A stretch of DNA of 64,000 nt from an uncultured Oceanisphaera sp. (GCF_947495715.1 NZ_CANLZU010000017.1:50535-114534); one strand, 5' to 3'. Shown: positions 28,872-43,849, counted from the first letter of the stretch. Numbers and translations are program-made. Notes: generated from the letters alone by a model not told the origin.

Positions 28872-29947
28872 TCTGGCTGGCGGAGTGGCTGACGCCTCAT
28901 TTCAGCTTTCTTAACGTTTTCTCCTATCTGACCTTCAGGGCGGTTATTTCCATACTTACCGGCCTGGTGGTCAGCCTGTGGATAGGCCCGCGCCTGATCC
29001 GCCGGTTACAGGCGTTGCAAATCGGCCAGGTGGTACGCAACGACGGCCCCGAGTCCCATTTCAGCAAGGCCGGCACGCCTACCATGGGCGGCCTGATGAT
29101 ACTGATCGCCATCTTCGTTTCGGTGTTGCTGTGGGCGCGGCTGGACAACCCCTATGTGTGGGTGGTGCTGTTCGTGCTGGGCGCCTTTGGTGCCATCGGC
29201 TTTGTCGATGATTATCGCAAGGTGGTGCGCAAGAACACCGACGGCCTGGTGGCGCGCTGGAAGTATTTCTGGCAATCGGCGGCGGCATTGGCGGCGGCGG
29301 TTTTTGTGTACTGGATCGCCAAGGATCCGGCCCAGACCCAGCTGGTGGTGCCTTTTTTCAAGGACGTCATGCCCCAGCTCGGCCTGTTGTTCATTGTGCT
29401 CAGTTACTTCGTCATCGTCGGCTCCAGCAATGCGGTCAACCTGACCGACGGTCTGGACGGTCTGGCGATCATGCCCACCGTCATGGTGGCGGCGGGCTTT
29501 GCACTGGTGGCCTGGGCGACCGGTAACGTCAACTTTGCCGCTTACCTTCACATTCCCTATGTGGCGCATGCGGGTGAGCTGACCGTGGTGTGTACCGCCA
29601 TGGTGGGCGCGGGGCTGGGCTTTCTCTGGTTCAATACCTTTCCGGCCCAGGTGTTCATGGGCGATGTGGGCTCCCTGGCACTGGGGGCGGCGCTGGGCGC
29701 CATCGCCGTGCTGGTGCGGCAGGAATTTCTGCTGGTGATCATGGGCGGCATCTTCGTGATCGAAACCCTGTCGGTGATCCTGCAGGTGGGCTCCTACAAG
29801 TTGCGTGGCCAGCGGATTTTCCGCATGGCCCCCATTCACCATCATTACGAGCTGAAGGGCTGGCCCGAGCCGCGGGTGATAGTGCGTTTCTGGATCATTA
29901 CCCTGATGCTGGTGCTGATTGGCCTGGCCACCCTGAAGGTGAGATAA
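28865..29947 (+). CDS. mraY: Phospho-MurNAc-pentapeptide transferase MraY
   Basis: Ten-helix membrane enzyme that makes lipid I from UDP-MurNAc-pentapeptide and undecaprenyl phosphate. 360 residues, the E. coli length. Conserved cytoplasmic loops are visible: GFVDDYRK, the [10 protein letters not shown] active-site loop, [12 protein letters not shown] and the [13 protein letters not shown] histidine motif. murD follows after 4 bases. Confidence 0.98.
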   Translation: MLVWLAEWLTPHFSFLNVFSYLTFRAVISILTGLVVSLWIGPRLIRRLQALQIGQVVRNDGPESHFSKAGTPTMGGLMILIAIFVSVLLWARLDNPYVWVVLFVLGAFGAIGFVDDYRKVVRKNTDGLVARWKYFWQSAAALAAAVFVYWIAKDPAQTQLVVPFFKDVMPQLGLLFIVLSYFVIVGSSNAVNLTDGLDGLAIMPTVMVAAGFALVAWATGNVNFAAYLHIPYVAHAGELTVVCTAMVGAGLGFLWFNTFPAQVFMGDVGSLALGAALGAIAVLVRQEFLLVIMGGIFVIETLSVILQVGSYKLRGQRIFRMAPIHHHYELKGWPEPRVIVRFWIITLMLVLIGLATLKVR

Positions 29948-29951
29948 GCGC

Positions 29952-31265
29952 ATGTTACCCGAGCGTATCCTGATTATTGGCCTGGGGCAGACCGGACTTT
30001 CCTGTCTGCGTTACTGCCTGCAACGAGGCGTCAGCCCCGTGGTGATGGATACCCGTGCCCGGCCGCCGGGCGCAGAGCAGCTGCCCGCGCAGATTGAGCG
30101 TCATTTCGGTGGCCTTGCGCTGGCGCCGATACTGGCGGCCGAGCTGATTATCGCCAGCCCCGGCGTGGCGCTGGCCACCCCCGAATTGCAGCAGGCGCTG
30201 GCCGCCGGCATCGAGGTTATCGGTGATGTCGAGCTGTTCGTGCGCGAGTGCAGCGCCCCCATCGTCGCCATTACCGGCTCCAACGGCAAGAGCACCGTCA
30301 CCACCCTGGTGGGCGAGATGGCGGCACAGGCGGGCATGACGGTTGGCGTGGGCGGCAATATCGGTACCCCGGCGCTGGACCTGTTGTCGCAGGATAGCGC
30401 GGAACCGCCGCTGGAGCTGGCGGTACTGGAGCTGTCGAGCTTTCAGCTGGAAACCACGCCCGGCCTGCGGGCGGTTGCTGCCACCGTGCTCAACATCAGT
30501 GAAGATCATCTGGATCGCTACGACTCGCTGGCCCATTACCGGGATACCAAGCTGGGAATTTATAACGGTGCCGCGCTTGCGGTATACAACCGGGAAGACG
30601 GCGAGACCCGGCCGCAGCAGGAACAGGCGTCAGTCAGCTTCGGTCTCGATGACATCGAGTATGGCCGCATGAAGCATGACGGCGAACTCTGGCTCAGTCG
30701 TTTTGGCGAGCCGCTGTTGCCGGTATCGGCACTGAAGATACTCGGCGCGCATAATCAGCTCAACGCCCTGGCGGCGATGGCGCTGGCGGACCAGGCAGGC
30801 ATTGCCCCGGACGCTCAGCTCAGGGTGTTGCGTCGCTTCGGTGGACTGGCGCATCGTTGTCAATTTGTGGCCGAGAAAAACGGTGTGCGTTGGGTTAACG
30901 ACACCAAGGCCACCAATGTCGGCGCCACCCTGGCGGCCATTGCCGGTATTGGCGAGGCGGTGACCGGGCGGCTGTGGCTGATTGCCGGCGGCCAGGGCAA
31001 GGGGCAGGACTTCGGCCCCCTGGTACCCTTGCTGAACGGTACCGTGGCTGGCATGGTCTGCTTTGGTCAGGACAGCAAGCAGTTGCTTGCGCTGGCAGAC
31101 AACACCCATGAGGTGGCGACGCTGGACGAGGCGGTGACCTGGTGCAGTGAGCAGACTCAACCGGGTGACTGGGTATTGCTGGCCCCGGCCTGTGCCAGCC
31201 TGGATATGTATCCCAGCTATCAGAAGCGGGGCGAGCATTTTATCGCCCTGGTGGAGGCGCTATGA
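29952..31265 (+). CDS. murD: UDP-MurNAc-L-alanine--D-glutamate ligase MurD
   Basis: Adds D-glutamate to UDP-MurNAc-L-Ala. 437 residues: Rossmann-like UDP domain with [12 protein letters not shown] (about 10-21), central ATP domain with [13 protein letters not shown], and C-terminal ligase domain. Note that the third domain keeps [15 protein letters not shown] and [19 protein letters not shown]. Overlaps ftsW by ATGA. Confidence 0.97.
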   Translation: MLPERILIIGLGQTGLSCLRYCLQRGVSPVVMDTRARPPGAEQLPAQIERHFGGLALAPILAAELIIASPGVALATPELQQALAAGIEVIGDVELFVRECSAPIVAITGSNGKSTVTTLVGEMAAQAGMTVGVGGNIGTPALDLLSQDSAEPPLELAVLELSSFQLETTPGLRAVAATVLNISEDHLDRYDSLAHYRDTKLGIYNGAALAVYNREDGETRPQQEQASVSFGLDDIEYGRMKHDGELWLSRFGEPLLPVSALKILGAHNQLNALAAMALADQAGIAPDAQLRVLRRFGGLAHRCQFVAEKNGVRWVNDTKATNVGATLAAIAGIGEAVTGRLWLIAGGQGKGQDFGPLVPLLNGTVAGMVCFGQDSKQLLALADNTHEVATLDEAVTWCSEQTQPGDWVLLAPACASLDMYPSYQKRGEHFIALVEAL

Positions 31266-32437
31266 CGTGGTGGCCTTCTTTTGGTAGCGGTTGGTTGCTA
31301 CGGCCCTCTCAGGGGCTGATCTACGATCGGCAACTGGTGATATTGTCGCTGTCGCTGATGGCCATCGGCCTGGTGATGGTGTCGTCGGCCTCCATTGCCG
31401 AGGGCATCAATCTGGGCGATGATCCCTTCTATTTCGTCAAGCGCCACGGCGCTTTTCTGCTGATTTGCCTGATGCTGTCCAGCCTGATGCTGCAGGTGCC
31501 CATGGCGCGCTGGCAGCAATTCAACACCGGTTTTCTGGTGCTGGCGATCGTGCTGCTGGTGGTGGTGCTGATTATTGGTCGCGAAATCAATGGCAGTCAG
31601 CGCTGGTTGCCACTGGGGCCGCTGAACGTGCAGCCGGCGGAAATCGCCAAGCTGGCGCTGTTTACCTTTCTGGCCGGTTATCTGGTGCGCCGTCAGGACG
31701 AGGTGCGCGGCCAGTGGAAGGGTTTTCTCAAGCCGCTGGCGGTGATGGGCCTGATGTCGCTGTTGTTGCTGAAACAGCCGGATCTGGGATCTGTGGTGGT
31801 CTTGTTTGTCACCACCCTGGGCATGCTGTTTCTGGCCGGCGCCCGGCTCAGCCAGTTCTTGAGTCTGGTTGCGCTGGGAGCCGGCCTGCTGGTATTTCTG
31901 ATCATCAGCGCCCCCTACCGTGTTCGGCGGGTGACCTCCTTTCTCAATCCCTGGGAAGATCCGTTCGGCAGCGGCTATCAGCTGACCCAGTCGCTGATGG
32001 CCTTCGGCCGGGGCGGCTGGTTTGGCGAGGGGCTGGGCAATTCCATTCAGAAGCTGGAATACCTGCCCGAGGCCCATACCGACTTCGTGTTCGCCATTCT
32101 CGGCGAAGAGCTGGGCTTTACCGGCGTGCTGCTGGTACTGCTGCTGCAGGCCTGGCTGGCGTTCAAGGCGTTGCATATCGGCCAGAAGGTGCTGCTGGGC
32201 GGTCGTCAGTATGAGGGTTATCTGGCCATGGGGATCGGCATCTGGTTCAGCTTTCAGACGGTGGTCAACGTGGGCGCGGCCTCGGGCATGTTGCCCACCA
32301 AAGGCCTGACCCTGCCGCTGGTCAGTTACGGCGGTTCCAGTTTGCTGGTGATCACTACCGCCGTGTGCATTCTGGTGCGCATCGACTTCGAGTGGCGGCG
32401 GGACCATATGCAGGCACGACAGCGGGAGGTAACATGA
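31262..32437 (+). CDS. ftsW: Septal peptidoglycan polymerase FtsW
   Basis: SEDS-family glycosyltransferase that polymerises lipid II at the septum together with FtsI. 391 residues with about ten membrane helices; the SEDS segments [37 protein letters not shown] and [12 protein letters not shown] are present. The 5-prime end overlaps murD and the 3-prime end overlaps murG by ATGA. Confidence 0.97.
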   Translation: MTWWPSFGSGWLLRPSQGLIYDRQLVILSLSLMAIGLVMVSSASIAEGINLGDDPFYFVKRHGAFLLICLMLSSLMLQVPMARWQQFNTGFLVLAIVLLVVVLIIGREINGSQRWLPLGPLNVQPAEIAKLALFTFLAGYLVRRQDEVRGQWKGFLKPLAVMGLMSLLLLKQPDLGSVVVLFVTTLGMLFLAGARLSQFLSLVALGAGLLVFLIISAPYRVRRVTSFLNPWEDPFGSGYQLTQSLMAFGRGGWFGEGLGNSIQKLEYLPEAHTDFVFAILGEELGFTGVLLVLLLQAWLAFKALHIGQKVLLGGRQYEGYLAMGIGIWFSFQTVVNVGAASGMLPTKGLTLPLVSYGGSSLLVITTAVCILVRIDFEWRRDHMQARQREVT

Positions 32438-33507
32438 GCGAGTCCAAAACCCTGCTGGTGATGGCCGGTGGCACCGGGGGCCATGTTTTTCCCGGTCTGG
32501 CGGTAGCGGACCGGCTGCGGGAGCAGGGCTGGAATATTCACTGGCTGGGCACCGCCGAGCGAATGGAAGCTCAGTTGGTACCGAAGCACGGCTACCCGCT
32601 GCATACCATCAATATCGCCGGTGTGCGCGGTAACGGCCTCAAACGAAAGCTGCTGGCACCGGTTCAGATCCTGAAGGCGGTATGGCAGGCGCGGCGGGTG
32701 TTGCGTCAGGTGCAGCCGCAGGTGGTGCTGGGCATGGGCGGCTTTGCCGCCGGCCCCGGTGGCGTGGCGGCCAGACTAGCGGGCATTCCGCTGGTGCTGC
32801 ACGAGCAGAATGCCGCCGCCGGCATGACCAACCGACTGCTGGCCCGCATCGCCAGCAGAGTGTTGATGGCCTTTCCCGGTGCCTTTGCCGAGGGTGAGAA
32901 CACCGCCGTGGTGGGCAACCCGGTGCGGGCCGACGTGCTGGCGCTGCCGGTGCCTGCCGAGCGCATTGCGACCGAGCCTCAGCCGCTGCGGCTGCTGGTG
33001 GTGGGCGGCAGCCTGGGCGCCAGAATACTGAACCAAACCGTGCCCGAGGCGGTGGCGCTGGCCGGCAACATCAAGGTGCGCCATCAAACCGGCAAGGGCA
33101 ACGCCGAGGCGGTGCGCCAGGCCTATCTTGCGCTGGGTATCGAGGCCGAGGTGAGCGATTTTATCGACGACATGGCGGCAGCCTACGGCGCGGCGGATCT
33201 GGTGGTCTGTCGCGCCGGCGCGCTGACGGTGTCCGAAGTGGCCGCCGCCGGTGTGGGTGCGCTGTTTGTGCCGCTGCCCCATGCGGTGGATGACCACCAG
33301 ACCAAAAATGCCCGCACCCTGTCCGACAGCGGTGCGGCGGTGTTGCTGCCCCAGTCCGAACTGACGCCTCAGGGGTTGGCGGCGCAATTGAAACAACTTG
33401 GCGATAACCGGGCGCAATTGCTGGCCATGGCCAGCCGGGCCCGGTCGCTGGCGATTACCGATGCCGCAGAGCGGGTGGCCGAGTGCCTCTGCGCCGTGGC
33501 GAAATAA
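32434..33507 (+). CDS. murG: Lipid II synthase MurG
   Basis: Peripheral GT-B glycosyltransferase that adds GlcNAc to lipid I on the cytoplasmic face, giving lipid II. 357 residues. The N-terminal lipid-binding loop [17 protein letters not shown], the second G loop [12 protein letters not shown] and the UDP-GlcNAc segment [15 protein letters not shown] are visible. The ATG overlapping the ftsW stop, preceded by GGGAGG, is preferred to an in-frame start further inside ftsW. Confidence 0.97.
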   Translation: MSESKTLLVMAGGTGGHVFPGLAVADRLREQGWNIHWLGTAERMEAQLVPKHGYPLHTINIAGVRGNGLKRKLLAPVQILKAVWQARRVLRQVQPQVVLGMGGFAAGPGGVAARLAGIPLVLHEQNAAAGMTNRLLARIASRVLMAFPGAFAEGENTAVVGNPVRADVLALPVPAERIATEPQPLRLLVVGGSLGARILNQTVPEAVALAGNIKVRHQTGKGNAEAVRQAYLALGIEAEVSDFIDDMAAAYGAADLVVCRAGALTVSEVAAAGVGALFVPLPHAVDDHQTKNARTLSDSGAAVLLPQSELTPQGLAAQLKQLGDNRAQLLAMASRARSLAITDAAERVAECLCAVAK

Positions 33508-33521
33508 AACGAGAGAATGGC

Positions 33522-34985
33522 ATGACCAAGGTTGAACTGGCAAAACTCAGAAGCATGGTACCCGAGATGAGACGGGTACGACGCATCCACTTTATCGGCA
33601 TCGGCGGTGCCGGTATGGGCGGTATTGCCGAGGTGCTGGCCAACGAGGGCTATGCCATTTCCGGCTCCGATATCGCCTATAACCCGGTCACCGACCGGCT
33701 GGCGGCGATGGGCGCCACCATTTACCTGGGCCATGCGCCGGAACAGGTTGCCGACGTCAGTGTGGTGGTGGTGTCTACCGCCATCAAGGCCGACAACCCC
33801 GAGCTGATCGCGGCCCGCGATCTGCGTATTCCGGTGGTGCGCCGGGCCGAAATGCTGGCCGAGTTGATGCGTTTTCGCCACGGTGTGGCGGTAGCCGGTA
33901 CTCATGGCAAGACCACCACCACCAGCCTGGTCGCCAGCATCTATGGTGAAGCGGGCATGGATCCGACCTTTGTTATCGGCGGCCTGCTCAACGGTGCCGG
34001 CTGTAACGCCCGCCTGGGATCCAGCCGTTACCTGATCGCCGAGGCCGACGAAAGCGACGCCTCCTTCCTGCACCTGCAGCCGATGGTGTCCATTGTCACC
34101 AATATCGAAGCGGATCACATGGACACCTACGGCGGCGACTTCAGCAAGCTGGAAGGCACTTTCGTCGATTTTCTGCACAATTTGCCGTTTTATGGCCTGG
34201 CGGTGCTCTGTGTCGACGACGAGGTGGTGCGCGAGCTGATACCGCGTATCGGGCGCCAGTTTGTTACCTACGGTTTTGCCGAAGATGCGGACTACCGGAT
34301 CGAGGCATTCAGCCAGCAGCGGGATCACAGCCACTTCAAGGTGTGCCGTCCCGACGGCAGCTGCCTGGACGTGCAGCTCAATCTGCCCGGTCGGCATAAT
34401 GCCCAGAATGCCGCCGCCGCCATTGCCGTGGCCTGTGAAGACGGCGTGGCCGACGACGCCATACGGACGGCGCTGATGAAATTCGAGGGTGTCGGCCGTC
34501 GTTTTCAGCAATATGGCGAATTCGAGACCGGTCGCGGCCTGGCCAAGCTGGTGGATGACTACGGCCACCACCCGAGTGAAGTGCGTGCCACCCTGAATGC
34601 GGTACGCGCCGGCTGGCCCGAACGTCGCCTGGTGACCATCTATCAGCCCCATCGTTACAGCCGCACCCGGGATCTGTATGAAGATTTTGTCGACGTGCTG
34701 TCGAAAACCGATGTACTGATCCTGCTCGAGGTGTACAGTGCCGGCGAAGCAGCCATCCCCGGTGCCGACAGTCGTGCTCTGTGCCGCTCCATTCGCAGTC
34801 GAGGTCATATGGAGCCTATTTATGTGGCCACCCCCGACGAGGTGCCGCAGGTATTGGCCGAGCTGCTGCAGGATGGCGATCTGGTACTGACCCAGGGCGC
34901 CGGCAACGTGGGGGGACTGGCCCGCAAGCTGGGCCAGCTACAGCTATCGATTGAAGCGATGAAGCAACAGGGAGAGCAGGCATGA
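33522..34985 (+). CDS. murC: UDP-N-acetylmuramate--L-alanine ligase MurC
   Basis: First Mur ligase, adding L-alanine to UDP-MurNAc made by MurA and MurB. 487 residues with [18 protein letters not shown] at the N-terminus and the ATP loop [12 protein letters not shown] (about 126-137). The start at 33522 follows GAGAG; an upstream in-frame start inside murG adds 13 unrelated residues. Overlaps ddlB by ATGA. Confidence 0.97.
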   Translation: MTKVELAKLRSMVPEMRRVRRIHFIGIGGAGMGGIAEVLANEGYAISGSDIAYNPVTDRLAAMGATIYLGHAPEQVADVSVVVVSTAIKADNPELIAARDLRIPVVRRAEMLAELMRFRHGVAVAGTHGKTTTTSLVASIYGEAGMDPTFVIGGLLNGAGCNARLGSSRYLIAEADESDASFLHLQPMVSIVTNIEADHMDTYGGDFSKLEGTFVDFLHNLPFYGLAVLCVDDEVVRELIPRIGRQFVTYGFAEDADYRIEAFSQQRDHSHFKVCRPDGSCLDVQLNLPGRHNAQNAAAAIAVACEDGVADDAIRTALMKFEGVGRRFQQYGEFETGRGLAKLVDDYGHHPSEVRATLNAVRAGWPERRLVTIYQPHRYSRTRDLYEDFVDVLSKTDVLILLEVYSAGEAAIPGADSRALCRSIRSRGHMEPIYVATPDEVPQVLAELLQDGDLVLTQGAGNVGGLARKLGQLQLSIEAMKQQGEQA

Positions 34986-35899
34986 CACAGTTCGGTAAAG
35001 TCGCGGTATTGTTCGGCGGTCACTCCGCCGAGCGGGAAGTGTCGCTGCGTTCCGGTGCGGCGGTTCTGTCCGGCCTGCAGCGGGCCGGGGTGGACGCCCA
35101 CGGCATAGATACCCGCGATTATCCCCTGGCGCGGCTGAAGGAAGACGCCTTCGAGCGGGCCTTTATCGTGGTTCACGGCCGTGGTGGTGAAGACGGTACT
35201 CTGCAGGGCGCGCTGGAACACCTGGGGCTGCCCTATACCGGCTCCCGCGTGCTGGGCGCGGCACTGGCGATGGACAAGGTTCGCACCAAGCAGGTGTGGC
35301 AGGCGATGGGCCTGCCCACCGCCGATTTTCGTGTGGTGCATAAAAGCAGCTTCAAGGCCGAAGACGCGGCGGCGCTGCTGGCACAGTTTGACGGCCCCGT
35401 GTTCGTCAAACCCTCGCACGAAGGCTCCAGCATCGGCATGACCAAGGCGGCGGATGCCGAGACCCTGGCCCGGGCGGTGGTTGAGGCGTTCACCTTCGAC
35501 GACGAGGTGCTGGTCGAGCGCTTCATCGAAGGTGACGAATATACGGTCAGCATCCTGGGGGAGCAGGCACTGCCGGCCATTCGGTTGCGTACGACCCATG
35601 ATTTTTATGACTATTCGGCCAAGTATCAGTCCGGCGATACCGAATACCTGTGCCCCTGTGGTCTGAACGAGGCCGATGAGCAGGCGCTGGGTGCCTTGAG
35701 CCTGGCCGCCTTCAAGGCGGTGGCCGCCACCGGCTGGGGCCGGGTCGATCTGATGCTGGACCGGCAGGGCCGCTGGTGGCTGCTGGAGGTGAATACGGTG
35801 CCGGGCATGACAGAAACCAGTCTGGTGCCCAAGTCGGCACGGGTCGCCGGCCTGTCATTTGACGAATTGGTGGTCGCGGTACTGGAGATGGCGCGCTGA
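34982..35899 (+). CDS. ddlB: D-alanine--D-alanine ligase DdlB
   Basis: ATP-grasp enzyme that makes the D-Ala-D-Ala dipeptide used by MurF. 305 residues. Conserved parts are [15 protein letters not shown] (12-26), the [12 protein letters not shown] loop, [10 protein letters not shown] of the ATP-grasp domain, and the [16 protein letters not shown] metal-binding end. Translationally coupled to murC. Confidence 0.97.
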   Translation: MTQFGKVAVLFGGHSAEREVSLRSGAAVLSGLQRAGVDAHGIDTRDYPLARLKEDAFERAFIVVHGRGGEDGTLQGALEHLGLPYTGSRVLGAALAMDKVRTKQVWQAMGLPTADFRVVHKSSFKAEDAAALLAQFDGPVFVKPSHEGSSIGMTKAADAETLARAVVEAFTFDDEVLVERFIEGDEYTVSILGEQALPAIRLRTTHDFYDYSAKYQSGDTEYLCPCGLNEADEQALGALSLAAFKAVAATGWGRVDLMLDRQGRWWLLEVNTVPGMTETSLVPKSARVAGLSFDELVVAVLEMAR

Positions 35900-35900
35900 T

Positions 35901-36668
35901 ATGAGCGCTGTCGCGATCCGTACCCGGCTGGCCTTTATCGGCGGACTGAGCTTTTTTTTGGTGGTGTTGTCGGCGCTGCTGTGGGGGCTGTGGTCCTTGA
36001 TGATATGGATGACGACGGCCAATCAGGTACCGGTCAACAGCCTGATGATTCAGGGCGAACATCATTACCTCAGCCGGGACCAGGTGCGCGAGTCGGTGCT
36101 GGCGTTACCGGAAGTCGGCAACTTCTTCACCCTGGAGGTGGACCGGGTGCAGCGGCAACTGCAGTCGTTGCCCTGGGTCTATCAGGCGTCGGTGCGCAAG
36201 CAATGGCCCGATATTCTGCGGGTTTACATTGTGGAGCAGCCGGTGGCGGCGCGCTGGAATCAGGACGCCATGGTGAACACCCATGGCGAGATTTTCCGGG
36301 TTCGTCACGACGACCCCGAACTGGTCTCGCTGTCGGGGCCGGATGAAGAGTCGAAGCGGGTACTGGAAGAATATCGCAGTGTACGAACATTGTTACAGCC
36401 CAGGGGCTATCGAATAGAGCGGGTTCATCTGACCCCTCGACGTTCCTGGGAACTGACCCTGTCGGACGGGGTTACGCTGTTGCTGGGGCGCGAGGATCTT
36501 GAGGCGCGCCTGCAACGATTTATTGATGTCTATCCGGGCATTGCGGAGCGGGAGCGAGTGGCTTATCTCGATTTGCGCTACGATACCGGGCTGGCAGTGG
36601 GATGGAAGCAGGACGAAGAGACAGATAATGACAAAAAGCGCGGAACGAAATCTGATCGTCGGGCTTGA
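35901..36668 (+). CDS. ftsQ: Cell division protein FtsQ
   Basis: Bitopic hub of the divisome, linking early and late proteins through FtsLB. 255 residues: cytoplasmic tail, one transmembrane helix (about 12-36), a POTRA domain (about 44-113) and the beta domain. Start at 35901, one base after the ddlB stop. Its last 41 bases overlap ftsA, much longer than the usual near-contact; the extra C-terminal tail is polar and Lys/Arg/Asp rich. Confidence 0.95.
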   Translation: MSAVAIRTRLAFIGGLSFFLVVLSALLWGLWSLMIWMTTANQVPVNSLMIQGEHHYLSRDQVRESVLALPEVGNFFTLEVDRVQRQLQSLPWVYQASVRKQWPDILRVYIVEQPVAARWNQDAMVNTHGEIFRVRHDDPELVSLSGPDEESKRVLEEYRSVRTLLQPRGYRIERVHLTPRRSWELTLSDGVTLLLGREDLEARLQRFIDVYPGIAERERVAYLDLRYDTGLAVGWKQDEETDNDKKRGTKSDRRA

Positions 36669-37884
36669 TATCGGCACGGCTAAGGTCACGGCCCTGGTAG
36701 GGGAAGTGTTACCGGATGGCGATCTGAATATCATCGGGCTTGGCAGCCATTCCTCGAAGGGAATGGACAAGGGCGGCGTCAACGACCTCGAGTCGGTGGT
36801 CAAGTCGCTGAAGCGGGCGGTGGACGAAGCCGAGATGATGGCGGATTGCCAGATCACCTCCGTCTACCTGGGCTTGTCGGGCAAGCATATCGAATGCCGC
36901 AACGAAACCGGCATGGTGCCGATTTCGGACGAGGAAGTCAGCCAGGAAGACGTGGACAGCGTGATCCATACCGCCAAGTCGGTACGACTGTCCGATGAGC
37001 ACCGGGTGCTGCATGTGTTGCCGCAGGAATACTCCATCGATTTTCAGGAGGGGATCAAGAATCCCATCGGGCTGTCCGGGGTGCGCATGCACGCCAAGGT
37101 ACACCTGATCACCTGCCACAACGACATGGCACGCAACATCGAAAAATGCGTCGAACGTCTGGGATTACGGGTCGATCAGTTGATTTTCAGCGCTCTGGCA
37201 TCGAGTTATGCGGTGTTGACCGATGATGAGAAAGAACTGGGTGTCTGCGTCGTGGATATCGGCGGTGGCACCATGGACATGGCGGTGTTTACCGGTGGCG
37301 CCCTGCGTCACACCAAGGTGATTCCCTATGCGGGCAGCACGGTCACCAGCGACATCGCCTATGCTTTTGGCACGCCTCCGCTCGATGCGGAAGCGATCAA
37401 GGTGCGCCACGGTGGCGCCTTCAGCCGGCTGGTCAGCAAGGAAGACACCATAGAAGTGCCCAGCGTGGGGGGGCGCCCGGCGCGCAGTTTGCAGCGTCAG
37501 ACCCTGGCCGAGGTGATAGAGCCGCGCTACAGCGAGCTGCTTGGCATGATCAATCAGGAGCTGAGCAAGGTTCAGGGCGAATTGAAGAAAGCCGGGGTCA
37601 AGCATCAGCTGGCGGCGGGTCTGGTACTGACCGGCGGTGCCGCGCAGATAGAAGGCCTGGTGGAATGTGCCGAACAGATTTTCCAGTGTCAGGTGCGTAT
37701 CGGCCAGCCGGACGGAGTAAAAGGTTTGTCGGATTACGTTGAAACACCGGTGTACTCCACCGCCGTCGGCTTGTTGCATTACGGCAAGGAGCATCAATCG
37801 ATGCCTCAACAGGACTATAACAACAAATCCAGTGTCACCGGACTGCTGAAACGGATCGGTAACTGGTTGCGTGGCGAATTTTAA
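36628..37884 (+). CDS. ftsA: Cell division protein FtsA
   Basis: Actin-like ATPase that ties FtsZ filaments to the membrane and recruits downstream divisome proteins. 418 residues. The phosphate-1 motif [17 protein letters not shown] (about 11-27), [14 protein letters not shown] and the C-terminal amphipathic membrane-targeting helix ([14 protein letters not shown]) are present. The start lies inside ftsQ; the reading frame upstream of it is not homologous. ftsZ follows after 40 bases. Confidence 0.97.
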   Translation: MTKSAERNLIVGLDIGTAKVTALVGEVLPDGDLNIIGLGSHSSKGMDKGGVNDLESVVKSLKRAVDEAEMMADCQITSVYLGLSGKHIECRNETGMVPISDEEVSQEDVDSVIHTAKSVRLSDEHRVLHVLPQEYSIDFQEGIKNPIGLSGVRMHAKVHLITCHNDMARNIEKCVERLGLRVDQLIFSALASSYAVLTDDEKELGVCVVDIGGGTMDMAVFTGGALRHTKVIPYAGSTVTSDIAYAFGTPPLDAEAIKVRHGGAFSRLVSKEDTIEVPSVGGRPARSLQRQTLAEVIEPRYSELLGMINQELSKVQGELKKAGVKHQLAAGLVLTGGAAQIEGLVECAEQIFQCQVRIGQPDGVKGLSDYVETPVYSTAVGLLHYGKEHQSMPQQDYNNKSSVTGLLKRIGNWLRGEF

Positions 37885-37924
37885 GCTTGGCACCCATAAC
37901 CAAGAGCAAAGTGGAGAGACTCTT

Positions 37925-39076
37925 ATGAGTAATATATTTGAATTGATGAATGATCACGAGCAGGAAGCCGTCATTAAAGTGGTGGGTGTTGGCGGCGGCG
38001 GCGGTAATGCCGTCGAGCACATGGTGCGTGAAAACCTGGAAGGGGTCGAGTTTCTGGCCATCAATACCGATGCCCAGGCGCTGCGCAACTCCAGCGCTTC
38101 CCGTACTCTGCAGGTGGGTGGCGATATCACCAAGGGACTGGGCGCCGGCGCCAACCCGGAAGTGGGCCGCGACGCGGCGCTGGAAGACAGAGACGCGATC
38201 CGTGACCTGCTGGATGGTGCCGACATGGTGTTTATCGCGGCCGGCATGGGCGGCGGCACCGGTACCGGTGCGGCTCCCGTGGTTGCGGAAGTGGCCAAGG
38301 AGCTGGGTATTCTGACGGTGGCCGTGGTCACCAAGCCGTTTGCCTTCGAAGGCAAGAAGCGGATGAACTACGCCCAGCAGGGCATCAACGAGCTGGCCAA
38401 GCACGTCGACTCCCTGATCACCATTCCCAACGACAAGCTGTTGAAAGTGCTGGGCCGGGGTATTTCCCTGCTCGACGCCTTCAAGGCCGCCAACGACGTG
38501 CTGCTGGGTGCGGTACAGGGTATCGCCGAGCTGATCACCCGTCCGGGTCTGATCAACGTCGATTTCGCCGATGTGCGTACCGTGATGCGTGAAATGGGCA
38601 CCGCCATGATGGGGACCGGCCACGCCACCGGTGAAGACAGAGCCGAAGAAGCCGCCGAAAAAGCGATTTCCAGCCCGCTGCTGGAAGACGTGGATCTGGC
38701 CGGTGCCCGCGGCATCCTGGTCAACATCACCGCCGGTCTGGACATGACCATCGAAGAGTTTGAAACCGTGGGTAATGCGGTCAAGGCCTTCGCTTCCGAA
38801 AACGCCACCGTGGTGGTGGGTACGGTACTGGATCCGGACATCAGCGACGAACTGCGGGTGACCGTGGTGGCCACCGGTATCGGTGCCGAGCGCAAGCCGG
38901 ACATCACCCTGGTCAAGTCCGGCTCCAGCAACCGGGACGACAACGGCATGCGTCAGGTGGAAACCCAGCGCGAAGAGCAGCCCGGCAAGCTGGCGGTCAA
39001 TGGCGACGCCACCCAGGCCAAGTCCGATATGGATTACCTGGATATTCCGGCATTTTTGCGTAAGCAGGCAGACTGA
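37925..39076 (+). CDS. ftsZ: Cell division GTPase FtsZ
   Basis: Tubulin homologue that forms the Z-ring. 383 residues, the E. coli length. The tubulin signature GGGTGTG is at 109-115, the T7-loop NVDFADV segment is present, and the C-terminal conserved peptide [15 protein letters not shown], which binds FtsA and ZipA, is intact after a variable linker. GGAGA lies eight bases before the ATG; an in-frame upstream start inside the ftsA end is rejected. Confidence 0.99.
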   Translation: MSNIFELMNDHEQEAVIKVVGVGGGGGNAVEHMVRENLEGVEFLAINTDAQALRNSSASRTLQVGGDITKGLGAGANPEVGRDAALEDRDAIRDLLDGADMVFIAAGMGGGTGTGAAPVVAEVAKELGILTVAVVTKPFAFEGKKRMNYAQQGINELAKHVDSLITIPNDKLLKVLGRGISLLDAFKAANDVLLGAVQGIAELITRPGLINVDFADVRTVMREMGTAMMGTGHATGEDRAEEAAEKAISSPLLEDVDLAGARGILVNITAGLDMTIEEFETVGNAVKAFASENATVVVGTVLDPDISDELRVTVVATGIGAERKPDITLVKSGSSNRDDNGMRQVETQREEQPGKLAVNGDATQAKSDMDYLDIPAFLRKQAD

Positions 39077-39089
39077 GAAAGGCTCTCAA

Positions 39090-39118
39090 TTGGCGACGGT
39101 GGATTATTGTGCTAACAT
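39090..39118 (+). promoter_or_regulatory. Probable promoter of lpxC
   Basis: TTGGCG, 17-base spacer, TAACAT in the 96-base ftsZ-lpxC gap, giving a leader of about 48 bases. lpxC commonly has its own promoter at this position. Confidence 0.5.
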
Positions 39119-39172
39119 ATCGGACCATTTGAATTCGGTTCGAATCGGGCCTTTTTACTTGCGGGTAACCTT

Positions 39173-40096
39173 ATGATTAGACAGCGAACGTTGAAAAATA
39201 CAGTACAGGCCACCGGAATCGGCCTGCACTCCGGCCACAAGGTGCAAATGACATTTGTACCGGCGCCGGCTAACACAGGTATTGTGTTTCGTCGTACCGA
39301 TCTGGACCCGCAGGTCGACATTCGGGCCGATGCCGCCCTGGTCAAGGACACCATGCTCTGCACTGCGCTGGTCAACGAGCAGGGCGTGCGGGTGTCGACC
39401 ATAGAGCACCTGTCCGCCGCGTTGGCGGGGTTGGGCATCGATAACCTCGTTATCGAGGTCGATGCTCCCGAGGTGCCGGTAATGGACGGCAGTTCACACC
39501 CCTTTATCTATCTGCTGCAATCCGGTGGCATTCGCGAGCTGAACGCACTCAAGCGCTTCATTCGCATCAAACAGCCGGTACGGGTAGAAGACGGCGACAA
39601 GTGGGCGGAATTCCGGCCTTATCGCGGTGGCTTCAAGATGGATCTGACCATCGACTTCAAACATCCGGTGTTTGAAGGCCAGAGTCAGCATCTGGTGCTG
39701 GACTTTTCCGGTGCCGCCTTCGTCAAGGAGCTGAGCCGGGCCAGGACCTTCGGGTTTATGCGCGATATCGAATATCTGCATTCCCAGAACCTGGCACTGG
39801 GCGGCAGCCTGGAAAACGCCGTGGTACTGGATGACTACAAGGTACTGAACGACGACGGGCTGCGTTACCCCAACGAGTTCGTCAAGCACAAGATGCTGGA
39901 TGCCATCGGTGATCTCTACATGTGCAACCACAGCATTCTGGGCGAGTTTTGTGCCTATAAAACCGGTCATGCCCTGAACAACACCCTGCTGCGCGCCATG
40001 CTGGCCAATACCGAAGCCTGGGAAATCGTCACCTTCGGTGAACAGGGTGCCGAGTCGCCGATTCGTTACTACGATACCGCGTTCAGCCCCGCCTGA
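39173..40096 (+). CDS. lpxC: UDP-3-O-acyl-N-acetylglucosamine deacetylase LpxC
   Basis: Zinc amidase for the committed step of lipid A synthesis, removing acetate from UDP-3-O-acyl-GlcNAc. 307 residues. Zinc ligand His79 sits in [11 protein letters not shown], and the [12 protein letters not shown] segment carries the second His and the Asp. The C-terminal region lacks the long LA/LAA-type FtsH degradation tail of E. coli and ends YYDTAFSPA. Classic neighbour of ftsZ; closed by a strong terminator. Confidence 0.98.
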   Translation: MIRQRTLKNTVQATGIGLHSGHKVQMTFVPAPANTGIVFRRTDLDPQVDIRADAALVKDTMLCTALVNEQGVRVSTIEHLSAALAGLGIDNLVIEVDAPEVPVMDGSSHPFIYLLQSGGIRELNALKRFIRIKQPVRVEDGDKWAEFRPYRGGFKMDLTIDFKHPVFEGQSQHLVLDFSGAAFVKELSRARTFGFMRDIEYLHSQNLALGGSLENAVVLDDYKVLNDDGLRYPNEFVKHKMLDAIGDLYMCNHSILGEFCAYKTGHALNNTLLRAMLANTEAWEIVTFGEQGAESPIRYYDTAFSPA

Positions 40097-40104
40097 ACCC
40101 ATTG

Positions 40105-40146
40105 AAAACACGCCGGTATCCTCTCCGCGCCGGCGTGTTTTATTTT
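40105..40146 (+). terminator. lpxC terminator
   Basis: AAAACACGCCGG and CCGGCGTGTTTT pair around a 13-base loop and run into TTTTATTTTCTTTT. Strong intrinsic terminator that separates lpxC from the M23 gene and secA. Confidence 0.92.
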
Positions 40147-40165
40147 CTTTTCCATAGCGTGCCCC

Positions 40166-41023
40166 ATGACCCGTCCCGCATCCCTTGCCGGCGCCAACGC
40201 CAGGTTTCATCTGTTCGATTACCGACTGCTGTTGCTGTTGCTGCTGGTTGTACTGCAGTTGCCGGTGATACTGTATCTGTACAGTCAATGGCAAGATGCC
40301 GAGCAACAACAATGGCAGCTCGGCCGTCAACTGGAGCAGCAACAGCGCAGTCAGCAGCGTCAGCTGAGCCGTATTGGCCAGCGTCTGGGCCAGCTGCAGG
40401 CCGAGCTGGGGCAATTGAGTGCCGTGGGGCAGCGGCTGGTCAGAGATTACGATCTGGTTGATGAATTGCCGGTGCAGCGGCTCGACGCCAACCTGCTGCA
40501 GCGGCCCTTCAACGGTTTTGCCGATCTGCATCTTGCCCTGACGCAGGTGTCGGAGCAGACCCGGGCCTATGGCATGACGCTGGCGGCTCTTGAATCTTTA
40601 TTGCTTAGTCTCCATATCAATGAAATTACCCAGATTCAGGGATCTCCGGTTCCGGGGCACAGCCGAATAAACTCCAGCTTTGGCCAGCGTCGTGATCCCT
40701 TTACCGGTCGCACGCGCTGGCACCGGGGGCTGGATTTCACCGGCAAGCAGGGCCAGCCCATAGTGGCGACGGCGGCCGGGGTGGTCAGTGTGGTTGAACA
40801 GCATCCGGATTTTGGCGGCCTGGTCGAGATTAATCATGGCCGGGGCTGGACAACCCGGTATGCTCATCTGAATACGCAACTGGTTCAGGTTGGTGAGCGA
40901 GTCGACAAGGGGCAGTATATTGCCCTGATGGGGCGAACCGGTCGGGCGACCGGCGTCCATTTGCATTACGAAGTATTAAAAGGGAATAAACAGCTGGATC
41001 CGGCCCGTTTTTTGCCTAATTAG
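40166..41023 (+). CDS. Membrane-anchored M23/LytM-domain protein
   Basis: Likely periplasmic peptidoglycan endopeptidase or amidase activator. 285 residues: N-terminal transmembrane anchor (about 20-41), a Gln-rich coiled coil (about 45-92), and a LytM domain (about 165-280). Three of the metal-site features are present: the HRGLDF His/Asp, and HLHYE for the HxH motif, so it may be catalytically active rather than a degenerate activator like EnvC. E. coli has secM at this place. No SecM-type arrest motif (WI...GIRAGP) is present in its C-terminus. The gap to secA holds a small CCCC-ACAC-GGGG hairpin with a TTTT tail. Confidence 0.88.
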   Translation: MTRPASLAGANARFHLFDYRLLLLLLLVVLQLPVILYLYSQWQDAEQQQWQLGRQLEQQQRSQQRQLSRIGQRLGQLQAELGQLSAVGQRLVRDYDLVDELPVQRLDANLLQRPFNGFADLHLALTQVSEQTRAYGMTLAALESLLLSLHINEITQIQGSPVPGHSRINSSFGQRRDPFTGRTRWHRGLDFTGKQGQPIVATAAGVVSVVEQHPDFGGLVEINHGRGWTTRYAHLNTQLVQVGERVDKGQYIALMGRTGRATGVHLHYEVLKGNKQLDPARFLPN

Positions 41024-41073
41024 AGTTCGGCCCCACACGGGGTTTTATCTTCCATCATCATTATTGGCCAAAC

Positions 41074-43800
<2,727 letters not shown>

Positions 43801-43821
43801 ACATTTTTATTTTCTGAAGCC

Positions 43822-43849
43822 AAAACCGCCCTATCGGGGCGGTTTTTTT
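43822..43849 (+). terminator. secA terminator
   Basis: AAAACCGCCC, TATCG loop, GGGCGGTTTTTTT. Textbook intrinsic terminator 22 bases after the stop. Confidence 0.95.
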
